Notes under the pieces: model-generated
What the model was told of the DNA's origin: nothing
Databases searched by the model: none
The model's input: only the letters and a program-made list of their open reading frames with translations
Assembly: GCA_033856175.1 (NCBI GenBank)
Contig: JAWVFK010000027.1
Coordinates: 89,745-153,744, forward strand
Direction of reading: 5' to 3'
Length of the DNA: 64,000 nucleotides
Source of the DNA: JAWVFK01 sp033856175
GTDB taxonomy: Bacteria > Actinomycetota > Thermoleophilia > Solirubrobacterales > 70-9
Shown: positions 33,646-42,246 of the stretch, in pieces
Layout of the letters: each line of letters opens with the position of its first letter
Position numbering within the stretch: position 1 is the first letter of the stretch
Translations under genes and position numbers: made by a program

Positions 33646-34101
33646 TCAGCCCTCCTCGCCGGCGGGGATCGACGACGCCGCCAGGCTGCGGACCTCGTCG
33701 GTCAGCATCTCGATCGCGACCCGCGTCGGGCAGACCGTGTGCAGGCCCTGGCGCTCGTACCAAAGGGCCCGGTGGGGGTCGAGGATGCGGGCGATCACCT
33801 TCGGCACGTTGAAACGGCGCATCGCTATCTGGGCGACGATGATGTTCGTGTTGTCGCCGTCGGTGGCGGCGATGAAGGCGTCCGCCCGCTCGATTCCGGC
33901 TTCCAGCAGGGCGTCGATCTCCAGCGCCGTGCCGACCGTGAAGTGGCCGCCGGCCTCCTCCCAGGGCTCGTCGAGTCCCGCCTCGAGCTTGGCGTGGGAC
34001 TCGGGGTCCTCGTCCAGGCACGACACCTCATGCCCGTCGGCGAGCATGTTGCGGGCCAGGGCTGAGCCGACCCTTCCCACTCCGGCTACGAGTACGAACA
34101 T
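33646..34101 (-). CDS. TrkA-N domain protein (single RCK_N)
   Basis: A 151-residue protein with one Rossmann domain: MFVLVAGVGRVGSALARNML, CLDEDPE after strand 2, IAATDGDNTNIIVAQIA and VIARILDPHRALWYERQG. No TrkA-C domain is present, so ligand sensing would rest with its partner at 32952. The two probably form a mixed octameric ring beneath a transporter. It lies 12 bp downstream of an APC-USP permease gene on the same strand. Confidence 0.87.
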   Translation of the reverse strand: MFVLVAGVGRVGSALARNMLADGHEVSCLDEDPESHAKLEAGLDEPWEEAGGHFTVGTALEIDALLEAGIERADAFIAATDGDNTNIIVAQIAMRRFNVPKVIARILDPHRALWYERQGLHTVCPTRVAIEMLTDEVRSLAASSIPAGEEG

Positions 34102-34113
34102 CGGTGCCGGATA

Positions 34114-36201
34114 TTAGTTAGTGGGCTCTGCCGGCTTGGCGGGGGCGTCCTGGCTGGGCGGGGGCGTGCCGTTGCCCGGCCCGGCTGTCACCGCCGCCTC
34201 GGCCTCAGCCTCGAGCACGACGCTCTCGGGAGGAGCGGTCAGCAGCACCCGGCAGGGCGCCTTCTTGAGCACGTACTCGGTCACATCGCCGATCTCCTGC
34301 GGCCGGGTGCCGCCGATGCCGCCCATCACCGCGCCACCGCGAATTCGCGTCGGTGGCTCGGCGCCGATGACGATCGCCTCGACCCAGCGGCGGCGGGCTT
34401 GCTCGACGATGCCGGCGCCGACGGAGCGCGCGGGGATGATCGCCGTGTGCACGCGCACCGAGTCGTACTCCTCGCCGACCTCGCGAGCCCGCGCCAGCGA
34501 CCGCTCGGCGGCCTCGACGCGAGCCCGCGGCAGCGGCGCGTCGAGCGGCAGCGTCAGCGGCACGGCGATGACGTAGACGACCTCGAGCAGCGGCCCGCCG
34601 CCGCCGCTACCGACGTCCTCCGCATCGGCGAGCCGTCCCGCAGTGGCGACGATGTCGTCGTCGAGCTCGGTGCCGAAGATCGGTACGAGGATGCTCGCGT
34701 ACTCGACGTCCGGCGCCTGCTTGGTCAGCGCGTCGCTGGGCACGCTGACGCGCTTGGTCAGCGACGTGCCCTCGACCAGGCGGCGGTAGATCACGTAGGC
34801 GACGAGGCCGAAGAGCATCCAGCCGCCGCCGACCCAGCGGGCGCCGGCGTGGAAGGCGATGACGCTGATGAAGGCGAGCCCGCTCATCGTCACCGCGATC
34901 AGCGTCGGCAGCGGCAGCGTGGCGGCGCCGAAGCGCAGGCCCAGCGGCACGCTGAACGGTCGCCGGCGATCGGGCTCGCGGACGCGCAGGCGCAGGATCG
35001 AGAGATGGGCGATCGTCATCGTCAGCATCGCCCCGAAGGCGTAGATGCCGGCGAGGAAGCGAACGTCGGTCGGCAGGACGAGCGCGAATGCGAGGACCGC
35101 AGAGGCGAGGATCGCCACGTGCGGCGTGCCGCGGTTACGGCCGAGGATGCCCAGCCAGCTCGGGATCTGCCGGTTGGTCGAGAGCACGTAGATATGCCGC
35201 GACAGGCCCAGCATCGACGTGTTCGCCGCCCAAACCAGCACCGGGGCGGCGACGAGCGCGACCAGCCAACGCATCGTCTCCGAGAGCCAGTGGGGGTGAA
35301 AGGCGCTGACCACCCCGAGGACCGGCTCCTCGATGAAGCGGCCGGCCAGCTCGGTGTGCGGGCCCTGGGGCCCGGCAACCACGGGGACTGCCATCAGCGC
35401 GATCGCCGCCATGCCGGCGTAGACCAGCGGCACCCCGAGCGCGCCGACGCCGATGACGCGCTTGAGGTCGCCCGGCGCGATCTCGACGTCCGGCGCCAGG
35501 TTCGAGGTCGCCTCGATGCCGGCATAGGCCAGCGTCGCCAGGACCGCGGCGTAGACGGCGTCGACCAGCGACGGCGTGCTGAACAGATCGAGCTGAGCGG
35601 TCAACCGGTCCGGATGGAGGACGACGATCGCGCCGACGACGATCACCGCGAGCTGGAGCAGGAGGTCGCCGAGCGCCAGGCCGACGAGGATCCGCTCACC
35701 GCGCTTGCCCGTCGAGCCGCGGATGTTGAGTGCCGCGGCAAGGGCGATCACGAGGCCGGCGACGACGATCTCGATGCCGTTGTCGTCGAGATGCGTGGAG
35801 ACCGGCGTCAGATAGTGCGACACCGAGAGCGACGCCAGCGCGATCAGGATCAGGTAGTCGATCAGGATCGCCCAGCCAGCGACGAAGGCGACGAGCTCGT
35901 TGAAGGCGTGACGGGCGAAGGTCGAGGAGCCGCCGCGCTCGGCGAACATCGCCGCGCCCTCGACGTAGGTCATCGTCGTCAGCGCGAACAGCAGTCCGGC
36001 GATCAGGAAGACGAGCGGAGTCAGGCCGAGGCCACGGTCGGCGACGACGCCGATGGCGAAGTAGATCGAGAAGCCGACGCCCGAGTAGGCCACCGCGAAC
36101 AGCAGCGGCACGCCGACCCGGCTGCGGCGGACGAGCCGAACCGGCGGCTCGACCGCGTCGACCGCCGGCAGCTCCTCGGACTTGCCGGGCTCGTCGCTCA
36201 A
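34114..36201 (-). CDS. APC-superfamily permease with C-terminal universal-stress domain (copy 1)
   Basis: A 695-residue transporter. About 12 helices span residues 30-500 (first helix FAVAYSGVGFSIYFAIG). The cytosolic C-terminus (about 530-660) is a UspA-like domain (ASILVPIFGTELDDDIVATAGRL...EAIVIGAEPPTRIRGG...VTEYVLKKAPCRVLLTAP). The TTG start at 36199-36201 overlaps the stop of the small membrane gene (TTGA). The architecture recalls the potassium importer KimA, and an Asp-Tyr pair in helix 3 (ILIDYLILIA) lines up with KimA's ion-site Asp-Tyr, from memory. Annotation as an amino-acid permease is the conservative alternative. Confidence 0.85.
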   Translation of the reverse strand: MSDEPGKSEELPAVDAVEPPVRLVRRSRVGVPLLFAVAYSGVGFSIYFAIGVVADRGLGLTPLVFLIAGLLFALTTMTYVEGAAMFAERGGSSTFARHAFNELVAFVAGWAILIDYLILIALASLSVSHYLTPVSTHLDDNGIEIVVAGLVIALAAALNIRGSTGKRGERILVGLALGDLLLQLAVIVVGAIVVLHPDRLTAQLDLFSTPSLVDAVYAAVLATLAYAGIEATSNLAPDVEIAPGDLKRVIGVGALGVPLVYAGMAAIALMAVPVVAGPQGPHTELAGRFIEEPVLGVVSAFHPHWLSETMRWLVALVAAPVLVWAANTSMLGLSRHIYVLSTNRQIPSWLGILGRNRGTPHVAILASAVLAFALVLPTDVRFLAGIYAFGAMLTMTIAHLSILRLRVREPDRRRPFSVPLGLRFGAATLPLPTLIAVTMSGLAFISVIAFHAGARWVGGGWMLFGLVAYVIYRRLVEGTSLTKRVSVPSDALTKQAPDVEYASILVPIFGTELDDDIVATAGRLADAEDVGSGGGGPLLEVVYVIAVPLTLPLDAPLPRARVEAAERSLARAREVGEEYDSVRVHTAIIPARSVGAGIVEQARRRWVEAIVIGAEPPTRIRGGAVMGGIGGTRPQEIGDVTEYVLKKAPCRVLLTAPPESVVLEAEAEAAVTAGPGNGTPPPSQDAPAKPAEPTN

Positions 36202-36389
36202 CCGAGGTCTCGCCCGAGGTAGAGGCGAAAGCCGCCGACCGCGAGGAAGGCGATGCCGAGCAGGACGCCGACGGAGAGAACGCCGGCGCCCGAGCTGAGC
36301 GCCCTGACCTCGATCGCCAGCCCGAGGACGATCATCAGCACCGACATGGCGCGGACGAGTCCCGCGTAGATGCGCTCGGGAGCGGGCAC
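36198..36389 (-). CDS. Small two-helix membrane protein
   Basis: A 63-residue protein with two hydrophobic helices (residues 14-30, SVLMIVLGLAIEVRALS, and 36-55, VLSVGVLLGIAFLAVGGF). Its GTG start is at 36387-36389, and its stop overlaps the TTG start of APC copy 1. The gene sits between the two APC-USP permeases, so a small accessory subunit is plausible. No family is recognised. Confidence 0.6.
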   Translation of the reverse strand: MPAPERIYAGLVRAMSVLMIVLGLAIEVRALSSGAGVLSVGVLLGIAFLAVGGFRLYLGRDLG

Positions 36390-36436
36390 GATTCGATTCT
36401 AGATCGGGGCGCAGGCGCGACCGCGCCGCCGGCCTC

Positions 36437-38338
36437 TCAGGCGTGGGCCGTCTCGACAGGTTCGGGCGACTGCGACGGTTCCGGCGACTCCGAGACGACG
36501 AGCACGCGGCAGGGCCGCCTCGCGAGCACGGTCTGCAGGGCCTTGCCGTAGACGGGGCCCGTTCCCCGCCGGCGCAGGCCCATGACGATGGCGGCGGCAC
36601 GGGTGCGGCCGGCTTCGTCGGCGATGACGCGGCCAGCCTGGCCTGGGCGGACCCGCTCGACGTGGCCGGTGATCCGCAGCCCGCCGATCAGCTTCGCCCG
36701 CTCGATCTTGCTCTGGGCCTCCTCCTCCTCGCGGTCGAGCGGGGCGTCGAGCGGCAGGTGCGACGGGACGGTCAGCAGTGAGTAGACGTGGATGCCGCGC
36801 CGCCGCCGCGAGGCCAGCTTGGCCGCGGTTGCGACGGCGTCGCCCGAGAACGGCTCGGCGTCCTCGAAGGCGACGATGATGCTGCGGTACTCGATCTCCT
36901 CGACGCCGAGCGGCTCCGGCAGCACCACCTTCACCGTCTGCGTCAACGGCAGGTGCTGGTTGCGCCGGTAGGCGACGTAGACGAGCGTGCCGATCGTCAT
37001 CCAGCCGATGCCGATGGCAAGCGTCCGCGGGTTCAGCGCCATCACGACGATCCAGGCCGCAAAGGTGCCGAGGCCGCCGAGCACGGCGGTCAGCGGCACG
37101 TCGAAGCCGAAGGCGCGGAAGTTCAGGGGCGGCTTCCAGAGCCGTTCGGCGTCGTGCTTGACCTTGCGCAATCGGATCACCGCGACATGGGCGATCGTGA
37201 ACGAGAGCATCGCGCCGAACGAGTACATCGTCGCCAGCAGGTCGGTCTCGCCGGGGATCAGGGTCACCGCCGCGATCGCCGAGAAGGCGAGGATGGCGAT
37301 GTAGGGGGTGCGGAACTTCGGATGGACCTGGCGCAGCGTCTCCGGCAGCTGGCGGTGCTGGCCCATCGAGTAAGTCAGCCGCGAGACGCCGATCAGCCCG
37401 GCGTTGGTGGCGATGATCAGGATCACGGCGGCGAGGACGCCGACGTAGGCGCGCATCGCGTCGGTGAGGCCGGGGCCGAGGCCGAGGTTCTCGACGATGC
37501 CGAGGATCGGGTCGTCCTTGAAGGTCGTCCCCAGCTCCGTGGTGAAGCCGCCGGCGTGGTGGACGACGGGCATCGCCGAGAGGGCGACGATAGGGATCAG
37601 CAGGTAGAGCCCGAGCACGGCGACCACCACGAGGCCTACTCCTCGCGGGATCGTCTTCGCCGCGTCCTTGGCCTCCTCGGCCATGTTCGAGATCGTCTCG
37701 ATGCCGGTGTAGGCGATCATCCCGACGGCGATTCCGAGGGCGAAGTCACCCCAGCTCGGCGCCACGCCCCAGTGGACGTTCGAGATCAGCGTGTCCGGGC
37801 TGAGGACGAGGACGATGCCGATCGCGACCAGCACGACCTGGGTTGCGAGGTCGGCGACGGCGAGGATCAGGTTGAGGCGCGCCGACTCCTGCGTGCCCCT
37901 GACGTTGAGCGCCGCCAGCATGCCGATCAGGACGACGCCGCCGACGATGTCGCCCGGGCTCTCGGCCAGGGGTTGCCAGAAGACGGCCAGGTAATGGGGC
38001 ACGAAGAAGGCCGAGATCGCGACCGTGATCACGTAGTTGAGCATCTGCGCCCAGGCGGCGAGGAAGCTGACCAGCTCGTTGAAGGCGTGGCGGGCGAAGC
38101 TCGAGGAGCCGCCGGCCTCCGGGTACATCACCGTCGCCTCGGCGTAGGTGGCGGCGGTGAACATGAAGATGATCCCCGAGACGACGAAGGCAACCGGGGT
38201 CAGCCCGAGCGCAAAAGCCGCCGTGACGCCGAGCGCGTAGTAGATCGAGGAGCCGACGTTGCCGTAAGCCGCCGCAAACAACGACCCGACGCCATGAACT
38301 CGCGCCAGCGACTGATCTCGAGGAATCCGGTCAGCCAC
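36437..38338 (-). CDS. APC-superfamily permease with C-terminal universal-stress domain (copy 2)
   Basis: A 633-residue paralogue of copy 1. It has about 12 helices starting AAYGNVGSSIYYALGV; MYPEAGGSSSFARHAFNELVSF is the helix 2-3 hallmark. A UspA-like cytosolic domain runs from about 490 (SIIVAFEDAEPFSGDAVATAAKL...AAIVMGLRRRGTGPVYGKALQTVLARRPCRVLVVS), with the G-x2-G...G-S-like nucleotide loop partly kept. GTG starts at 38336-38338. In helix 3 it has Asn-Tyr (QMLNYVITVA) where copy 1 has Asp-Tyr, so the two copies may differ in substrate. Amino-acid or potassium transport are both possible. Confidence 0.85.
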   Translation of the reverse strand: MADRIPRDQSLARVHGVGSLFAAAYGNVGSSIYYALGVTAAFALGLTPVAFVVSGIIFMFTAATYAEATVMYPEAGGSSSFARHAFNELVSFLAAWAQMLNYVITVAISAFFVPHYLAVFWQPLAESPGDIVGGVVLIGMLAALNVRGTQESARLNLILAVADLATQVVLVAIGIVLVLSPDTLISNVHWGVAPSWGDFALGIAVGMIAYTGIETISNMAEEAKDAAKTIPRGVGLVVVAVLGLYLLIPIVALSAMPVVHHAGGFTTELGTTFKDDPILGIVENLGLGPGLTDAMRAYVGVLAAVILIIATNAGLIGVSRLTYSMGQHRQLPETLRQVHPKFRTPYIAILAFSAIAAVTLIPGETDLLATMYSFGAMLSFTIAHVAVIRLRKVKHDAERLWKPPLNFRAFGFDVPLTAVLGGLGTFAAWIVVMALNPRTLAIGIGWMTIGTLVYVAYRRNQHLPLTQTVKVVLPEPLGVEEIEYRSIIVAFEDAEPFSGDAVATAAKLASRRRRGIHVYSLLTVPSHLPLDAPLDREEEEAQSKIERAKLIGGLRITGHVERVRPGQAGRVIADEAGRTRAAAIVMGLRRRGTGPVYGKALQTVLARRPCRVLVVSESPEPSQSPEPVETAHA

Positions 38339-38388
38339 GCGACGAGACTACGCCCAGCGGCGGGTGGACCCGCTGCTGGGCGACGTGC

Positions 38389-40455
38389 TTAGAAGTGAAC
38401 GATTGGGATGATCAGCAGGGCGACGATGTTCGCCACCTTGATCATCGGGTTGATCGCCGGCCCGGCGGTGTCCTTGTAGGGGTCGCCAACCGTGTCGCCG
38501 GTGATCGCCGCGGCGTGGGCGTCGGAGCCCTTGCCGCCGAACTCGCCGTCCTCGATCAGCTTCTTGGCGTTGTCCCAGGCGCCACCGCCGGCGGTCATCG
38601 AGATCGCGGCGAAGAGGCCGACGACGATGACGCCGATCAGCAGGCCGCCGAGCGCGTTGACGCTCAACAGGCCGACGACGACCGGGACGACGATCGGGAT
38701 CAGCGAGGGCAGGATCATCTCGCGCTGCGCCGAGGCGGTGACGATGCGCACGGCGTGGGCGTAGTCGGGCTTCTCGGTGCCCTTGAGGATCCCCGGCTTC
38801 TCGCGGAACTGACGCCGCACCTCCTCGACCACCTGGCCGCCGGCGCGGCCGACCGCCTCGATCGCCAGCGCGGCGAAGAGATAGACCATCATGCCGCCGA
38901 TGATCAGGCCGACGAGGACGTCGGGCGAGGTCAGGTTGAAGAGACCGCCGAGGTCGAAGCCGCGCGGCGCCTCCGCCGTCAGCTCCTGCTTGAAGGCAGC
39001 GAAGAGGACGAGCGCGGCGAGCGCGGCTGAGCCGATCGCGTAGCCCTTGGTGACGGCCTTGGTCGTGTTGCCGACCGCGTCGAGCGGGTCGGTGACGTTG
39101 CGGACCTCCTCGGGCAGGTTCGCCATCTCGGCGATGCCGCCGGCGTTGTCGGTGATCGGCCCGAAGGCATCGAGGGCGACGATCAGGCCGGTCAGCGAGA
39201 GCTGCGCCATGACGGCGACGCCGATGCCGTAGATGCCGGCGAGCTCGTTGGCGCCGAGGATCGCGAGGGCGAGCACCAGCGCCGGCGCCGCTGTCGACTG
39301 CAGTCCCTGGGCCAGCCCCTGGATGATGTTGGTCGCGTGCCCCGTCTGCGAGGCGCGGCTGATCGTGCGCACGGGCCGGAAGCGGGTCGAGGTGTAGTAG
39401 TCGGTGATCACGAACAGCAGCGCGGTGACGCCGATGCCGATCAATGCGCAGAGCCAGAGGTCGGAGGCACTCGGCGCGATGCCGTGGACGACGTTGATGT
39501 CGCCCATCAGCCACTTGGTGACGGGGTAGAAGGCGGCGGCCGAGAGCAGGCCGGAGACGATCAGGCCCTGGTAGAGGGCGCCCTCGACGCGGTCGGTCCT
39601 GGTGCGGACCGAGAGCGCGCCGACGATCGACGCGAGGATTGCGACACCGCCGATCACCAGCGGATAGAGCGCGACCTCGTGCGCCTGGCCACCGAAGGTG
39701 AGCACCCCCAGCAGCATCACTGCGACCGAGGTGACCGCGTAGGTCTCGAAGAGGTCTGCCGCCATGCCGGCGCAGTCGCCGACGTTGTCGCCGACGTTGT
39801 CGGCGATCACGGCGGGGTTGCGAGGGTCGTCCTCGGGGATCCCGGCCTCGACCTTGCCGACGAGGTCGGCGCCGACGTCGGCGGCCTTGGTGTAGATGCC
39901 GCCGCCGAGGCGGGCGAAGACCGAGATCAACGAGCCGCCGAAGCCGAGGCCGACGAGCGCGTCGACAGCGTCCTTCTCGTGGAAGTCGAAGAATGAGGTC
40001 AGGACGCCGTAGTAGCCGGCGACGCCCAGCAGCGCCATGCCGACGACGAGCATGCCGGTGACCGAGCCGCCCTTGAAGGCGACGTCGAGCGCCGGCGGCA
40101 CGCCACCGCGGGCGGCCTCGGCGACGCGCGAGTTCGCCCGCACCGAGAGGTTCATGCCGATGAAGCCGGCGGCGCCGGAGAGGATGCCGCCGATGACGAA
40201 GCCGACGGCGGTCTCGACGTTCTGGAGGATCAGCAGCAGAACGGCGACGACGACTGCGACGGCGGCGATGATCATGTACTGCCGCGTGAGGTAGGCGCTG
40301 GCGCCCTCCTGAATGGCCTTCGAGATGTCCTGCATCTCCTGGTTGCCCGGATCGCGGGCGAGCAGGCGAAGCGTGATCACCGCCCCGTAGAGGACCGCTG
40401 CGATGGCGCAGGCAAGCGCGACGACGACACCATGATCGTTCAGAAACTCAGTCAA
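38389..40455 (-). CDS. hppA: Membrane-bound proton-translocating pyrophosphatase (K+-independent type)
   Basis: A 688-residue polytopic enzyme that couples PPi hydrolysis to proton export. The catalytic signature DVGADLVGKVEAGIPEDDPRNPAVIADNVGDNVGDC is complete. The position that sets potassium dependence reads GNTTKA (Lys), the K+-independent form, rather than GNTTAA. The C-terminal DTVGDPYKDTAGPAINPMIKV motif is intact. The TTG start at 40453-40455 has GGAGG 12 nt upstream. It has its own upstream region, with a strong hairpin at 40515-40535 separating it from the DUF1844 gene. Confidence 0.96.
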   Translation of the reverse strand: MTEFLNDHGVVVALACAIAAVLYGAVITLRLLARDPGNQEMQDISKAIQEGASAYLTRQYMIIAAVAVVVAVLLLILQNVETAVGFVIGGILSGAAGFIGMNLSVRANSRVAEAARGGVPPALDVAFKGGSVTGMLVVGMALLGVAGYYGVLTSFFDFHEKDAVDALVGLGFGGSLISVFARLGGGIYTKAADVGADLVGKVEAGIPEDDPRNPAVIADNVGDNVGDCAGMAADLFETYAVTSVAVMLLGVLTFGGQAHEVALYPLVIGGVAILASIVGALSVRTRTDRVEGALYQGLIVSGLLSAAAFYPVTKWLMGDINVVHGIAPSASDLWLCALIGIGVTALLFVITDYYTSTRFRPVRTISRASQTGHATNIIQGLAQGLQSTAAPALVLALAILGANELAGIYGIGVAVMAQLSLTGLIVALDAFGPITDNAGGIAEMANLPEEVRNVTDPLDAVGNTTKAVTKGYAIGSAALAALVLFAAFKQELTAEAPRGFDLGGLFNLTSPDVLVGLIIGGMMVYLFAALAIEAVGRAGGQVVEEVRRQFREKPGILKGTEKPDYAHAVRIVTASAQREMILPSLIPIVVPVVVGLLSVNALGGLLIGVIVVGLFAAISMTAGGGAWDNAKKLIEDGEFGGKGSDAHAAAITGDTVGDPYKDTAGPAINPMIKVANIVALLIIPIVHF

Positions 40456-40514
40456 GTTCTAGGACCCTCCGGCTGAATTGGGCAAAGCGGCGCGGCAGTC
40501 TATACGGGGGCGCA

Positions 40515-40535
40515 GCGGTCGCGCCGGGCGACCGC
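40515..40535. terminator. GC-rich hairpin between DUF1844 gene and hppA
   Basis: GCGGTCGC at 40515-40522 and GCGACCGC at 40528-40535 form a perfect 8-bp stem with a 5-nt loop, 28 bp after the DUF1844 stop on the leftward strand. No T-run follows, so it may be a weak or factor-assisted terminator. A -10-like TATAGA for hppA (minus strand, 40499-40504) lies just beyond. Confidence 0.45.
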
Positions 40536-40562
40536 CCGCCAGGCATGGAGCGGCGCGGCCGT

Positions 40563-41033
40563 CTAGTTGCCCGGCGGGGTCCAGAGCTTCGAGCGCGCGT
40601 CGGCTCGCTGCTTCGCCTCGGCGGCGGCCCCACCGGCCTCAGCAGGGTCTTCCCCGCTGCCCGCCTCGTCGCCCGGCGCTCCCGGCTCGCCGCCGGCGTG
40701 CCGGGCGTAGAGCATCTGCAGCTCGGAGACCGCGCCGCGGACCGCCTCGGCGTCCTTGTCGGTCAGCAGCGGCAGCACCGCCCGCACCGAGTCGATGCCG
40801 AGCTTGGCCTGGGCGAGGTCACGCTCGTCCTCCTTGGCGATCCGCCGCGCCGAGAGGTTCAACAGGCTGGCGACGCTCTGCAGCAGGATGTCCTCGACCC
40901 GCAGCTCGCGCAGCTGCTCCTCGAGCCGCTGACGAAGCTCCTCCTCGTTGGCGGGAGCGGCAGCGTCGTCGACGGCGGCCTCGTCTGCCCCGCTCTCGGG
41001 CGCGTCGTCAGGGGTTTTTGTCTCGTCGTTCAT
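40563..41033 (-). CDS. DUF1844 domain protein
   Basis: A 156-residue cytoplasmic protein. Disordered acidic N- and C-termini flank a helical DUF1844 core: LRVEDILLQSVASLLNLSARRI, DLAQAKLGIDSVRAVLPLL and AVRGAVSELQMLYA. Function is unknown, though the family is widespread in Actinobacteria and Deltaproteobacteria. I chose ATG at 41031-41033 (MNDETKTP); an ATG at 41075 would overlap the ybdK-like gene by 17 nt and remains possible. Confidence 0.82.
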   Translation of the reverse strand: MNDETKTPDDAPESGADEAAVDDAAAPANEEELRQRLEEQLRELRVEDILLQSVASLLNLSARRIAKEDERDLAQAKLGIDSVRAVLPLLTDKDAEAVRGAVSELQMLYARHAGGEPGAPGDEAGSGEDPAEAGGAAAEAKQRADARSKLWTPPGN

Positions 41034-41058
41034 TGCTCGGTGCCGATCCAGATCCTGG

Positions 41059-42240
41059 TCAGGGGCGCTCGACATTAGCCGAGGCTCCCTCGCCGGCGTA
41101 TGTGCGGCGCGTCTCGTCGAGTGCGGTCGCGTAGATCTCGGCGATGCTCGCCCCGCCCTCGAGCGCCTGGCGAGCGCGCTGGGCGCCGTTGCGGGCGGGG
41201 AGCTCGACGTCGAGCCCCAGCAGCTCGCGCGCCGGCGCCGACCAGGCGAGCACCTCCTCCAGCACAGCGCTCGTCTCGACTTCGCGCGGCCCGCCGCCGG
41301 CGCGGAAGTCGATCAGCTTGCCGTCCATGCCGTAGCGGATCGCCCGCCAGAGGTTCTCTTCGACCTGGCGCTGGCCGAGCGGATCGCCGTAGCCGCGTTC
41401 GTCGTAGTCGAGCGCGGTCTGAGCGAGACAGGCCGCGATCAGCGCCGCCAGCGCGAAGGACTCCTCGCCGCGACTCTGCGCGTCGCAGATCCGGACCTCG
41501 ACCGTGCCGAAGAGGTGGTGCGGCCGCACGCTCCACCAGAGCTGGGTCGACTCGACGATCGAGCCGGTGCTCTTCAGCATCTCGACGAACTCGGCGTAGG
41601 TCCGCCAGTCGCCGAAGGGCTCGTGGACGCCGCAGCGGGGGAAAGTGCGGGTGAAGATCTCGGTGCGGATCGAGTGCAGGCCGGTGTCGCGATTGTCGAG
41701 AAAGGGCGAGTTGGCCGAGGCGGCCAGCAGCAGCGGCAGCAGCTCGCGCATCCAGTCGCAGACGGCGATCGCCCGGTCGGCGCCGCGAATCCCCATGTGC
41801 AGGTGCATGCTCCAGGTGTTGTTGCGCTGGGCCACCCAGCCGAGGTCCTTCTGCAGCCGCCGGTAGTGCGGCGTGTCGATGATCCGCTGCTCGAGGTAGT
41901 CGGCCCAGGGGTGGGTGCCGGTGGCGCCGAGCGCGAGGCCCATCGACTCGGCGAGGGCGAAGAGCCGGGCGCGGTGCTCGCGCTGGTGCTCCATCGCCGC
42001 GGCGAAGGTCTCGGAGCGGCCGGAGCGGATCTCGATCTCGGCGGCGATCAGCTCGCCGGCGGCCGACTGCGAGAGCAGCTCGTCGTCCTGGCAGGCGTCG
42101 TAGAGATCCTCGAAGCGGTGGGCCAGCTCGAGCGTCTCCGGGTCGACGATCGCGAACTCCTCCTCCAGGCCGATCGTGAAGTCGGTCGAGGATTCGAAGG
42201 TCTCGCGGGCGCGGACGAGATCGAGGCCGTGCTCGGTCAT
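41059..42240 (-). CDS. Carboxylate-amine ligase YbdK (GCS2 family)
   Basis: A 393-residue ATP-grasp-like GCS2 enzyme. TIGLEEEFAIVDPETLEL opens the ATP site, AAEIEIRSGRSETF, GATGTHPWADY and NNTWSMHLHMGI are family blocks, and RPHHLFGTVEVRICDAQ holds metal ligands. Members show weak glutamate-cysteine ligase activity, but the real substrates are mostly unknown. It lies next to rex and a glutaredoxin-like gene, so a role in thiol or redox metabolism is an attractive inference. Confidence 0.88.
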   Translation of the reverse strand: MTEHGLDLVRARETFESSTDFTIGLEEEFAIVDPETLELAHRFEDLYDACQDDELLSQSAAGELIAAEIEIRSGRSETFAAAMEHQREHRARLFALAESMGLALGATGTHPWADYLEQRIIDTPHYRRLQKDLGWVAQRNNTWSMHLHMGIRGADRAIAVCDWMRELLPLLLAASANSPFLDNRDTGLHSIRTEIFTRTFPRCGVHEPFGDWRTYAEFVEMLKSTGSIVESTQLWWSVRPHHLFGTVEVRICDAQSRGEESFALAALIAACLAQTALDYDERGYGDPLGQRQVEENLWRAIRYGMDGKLIDFRAGGGPREVETSAVLEEVLAWSAPARELLGLDVELPARNGAQRARQALEGGASIAEIYATALDETRRTYAGEGASANVERP

Positions 42241-42246
42241 GACGAG

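Noticed and set aside
36788..38392. 534-codon + strand frame opposite the second APC permease
   Set aside because: Antisense to membrane helices, full of Arg/Asp/His/Gln; no domain.
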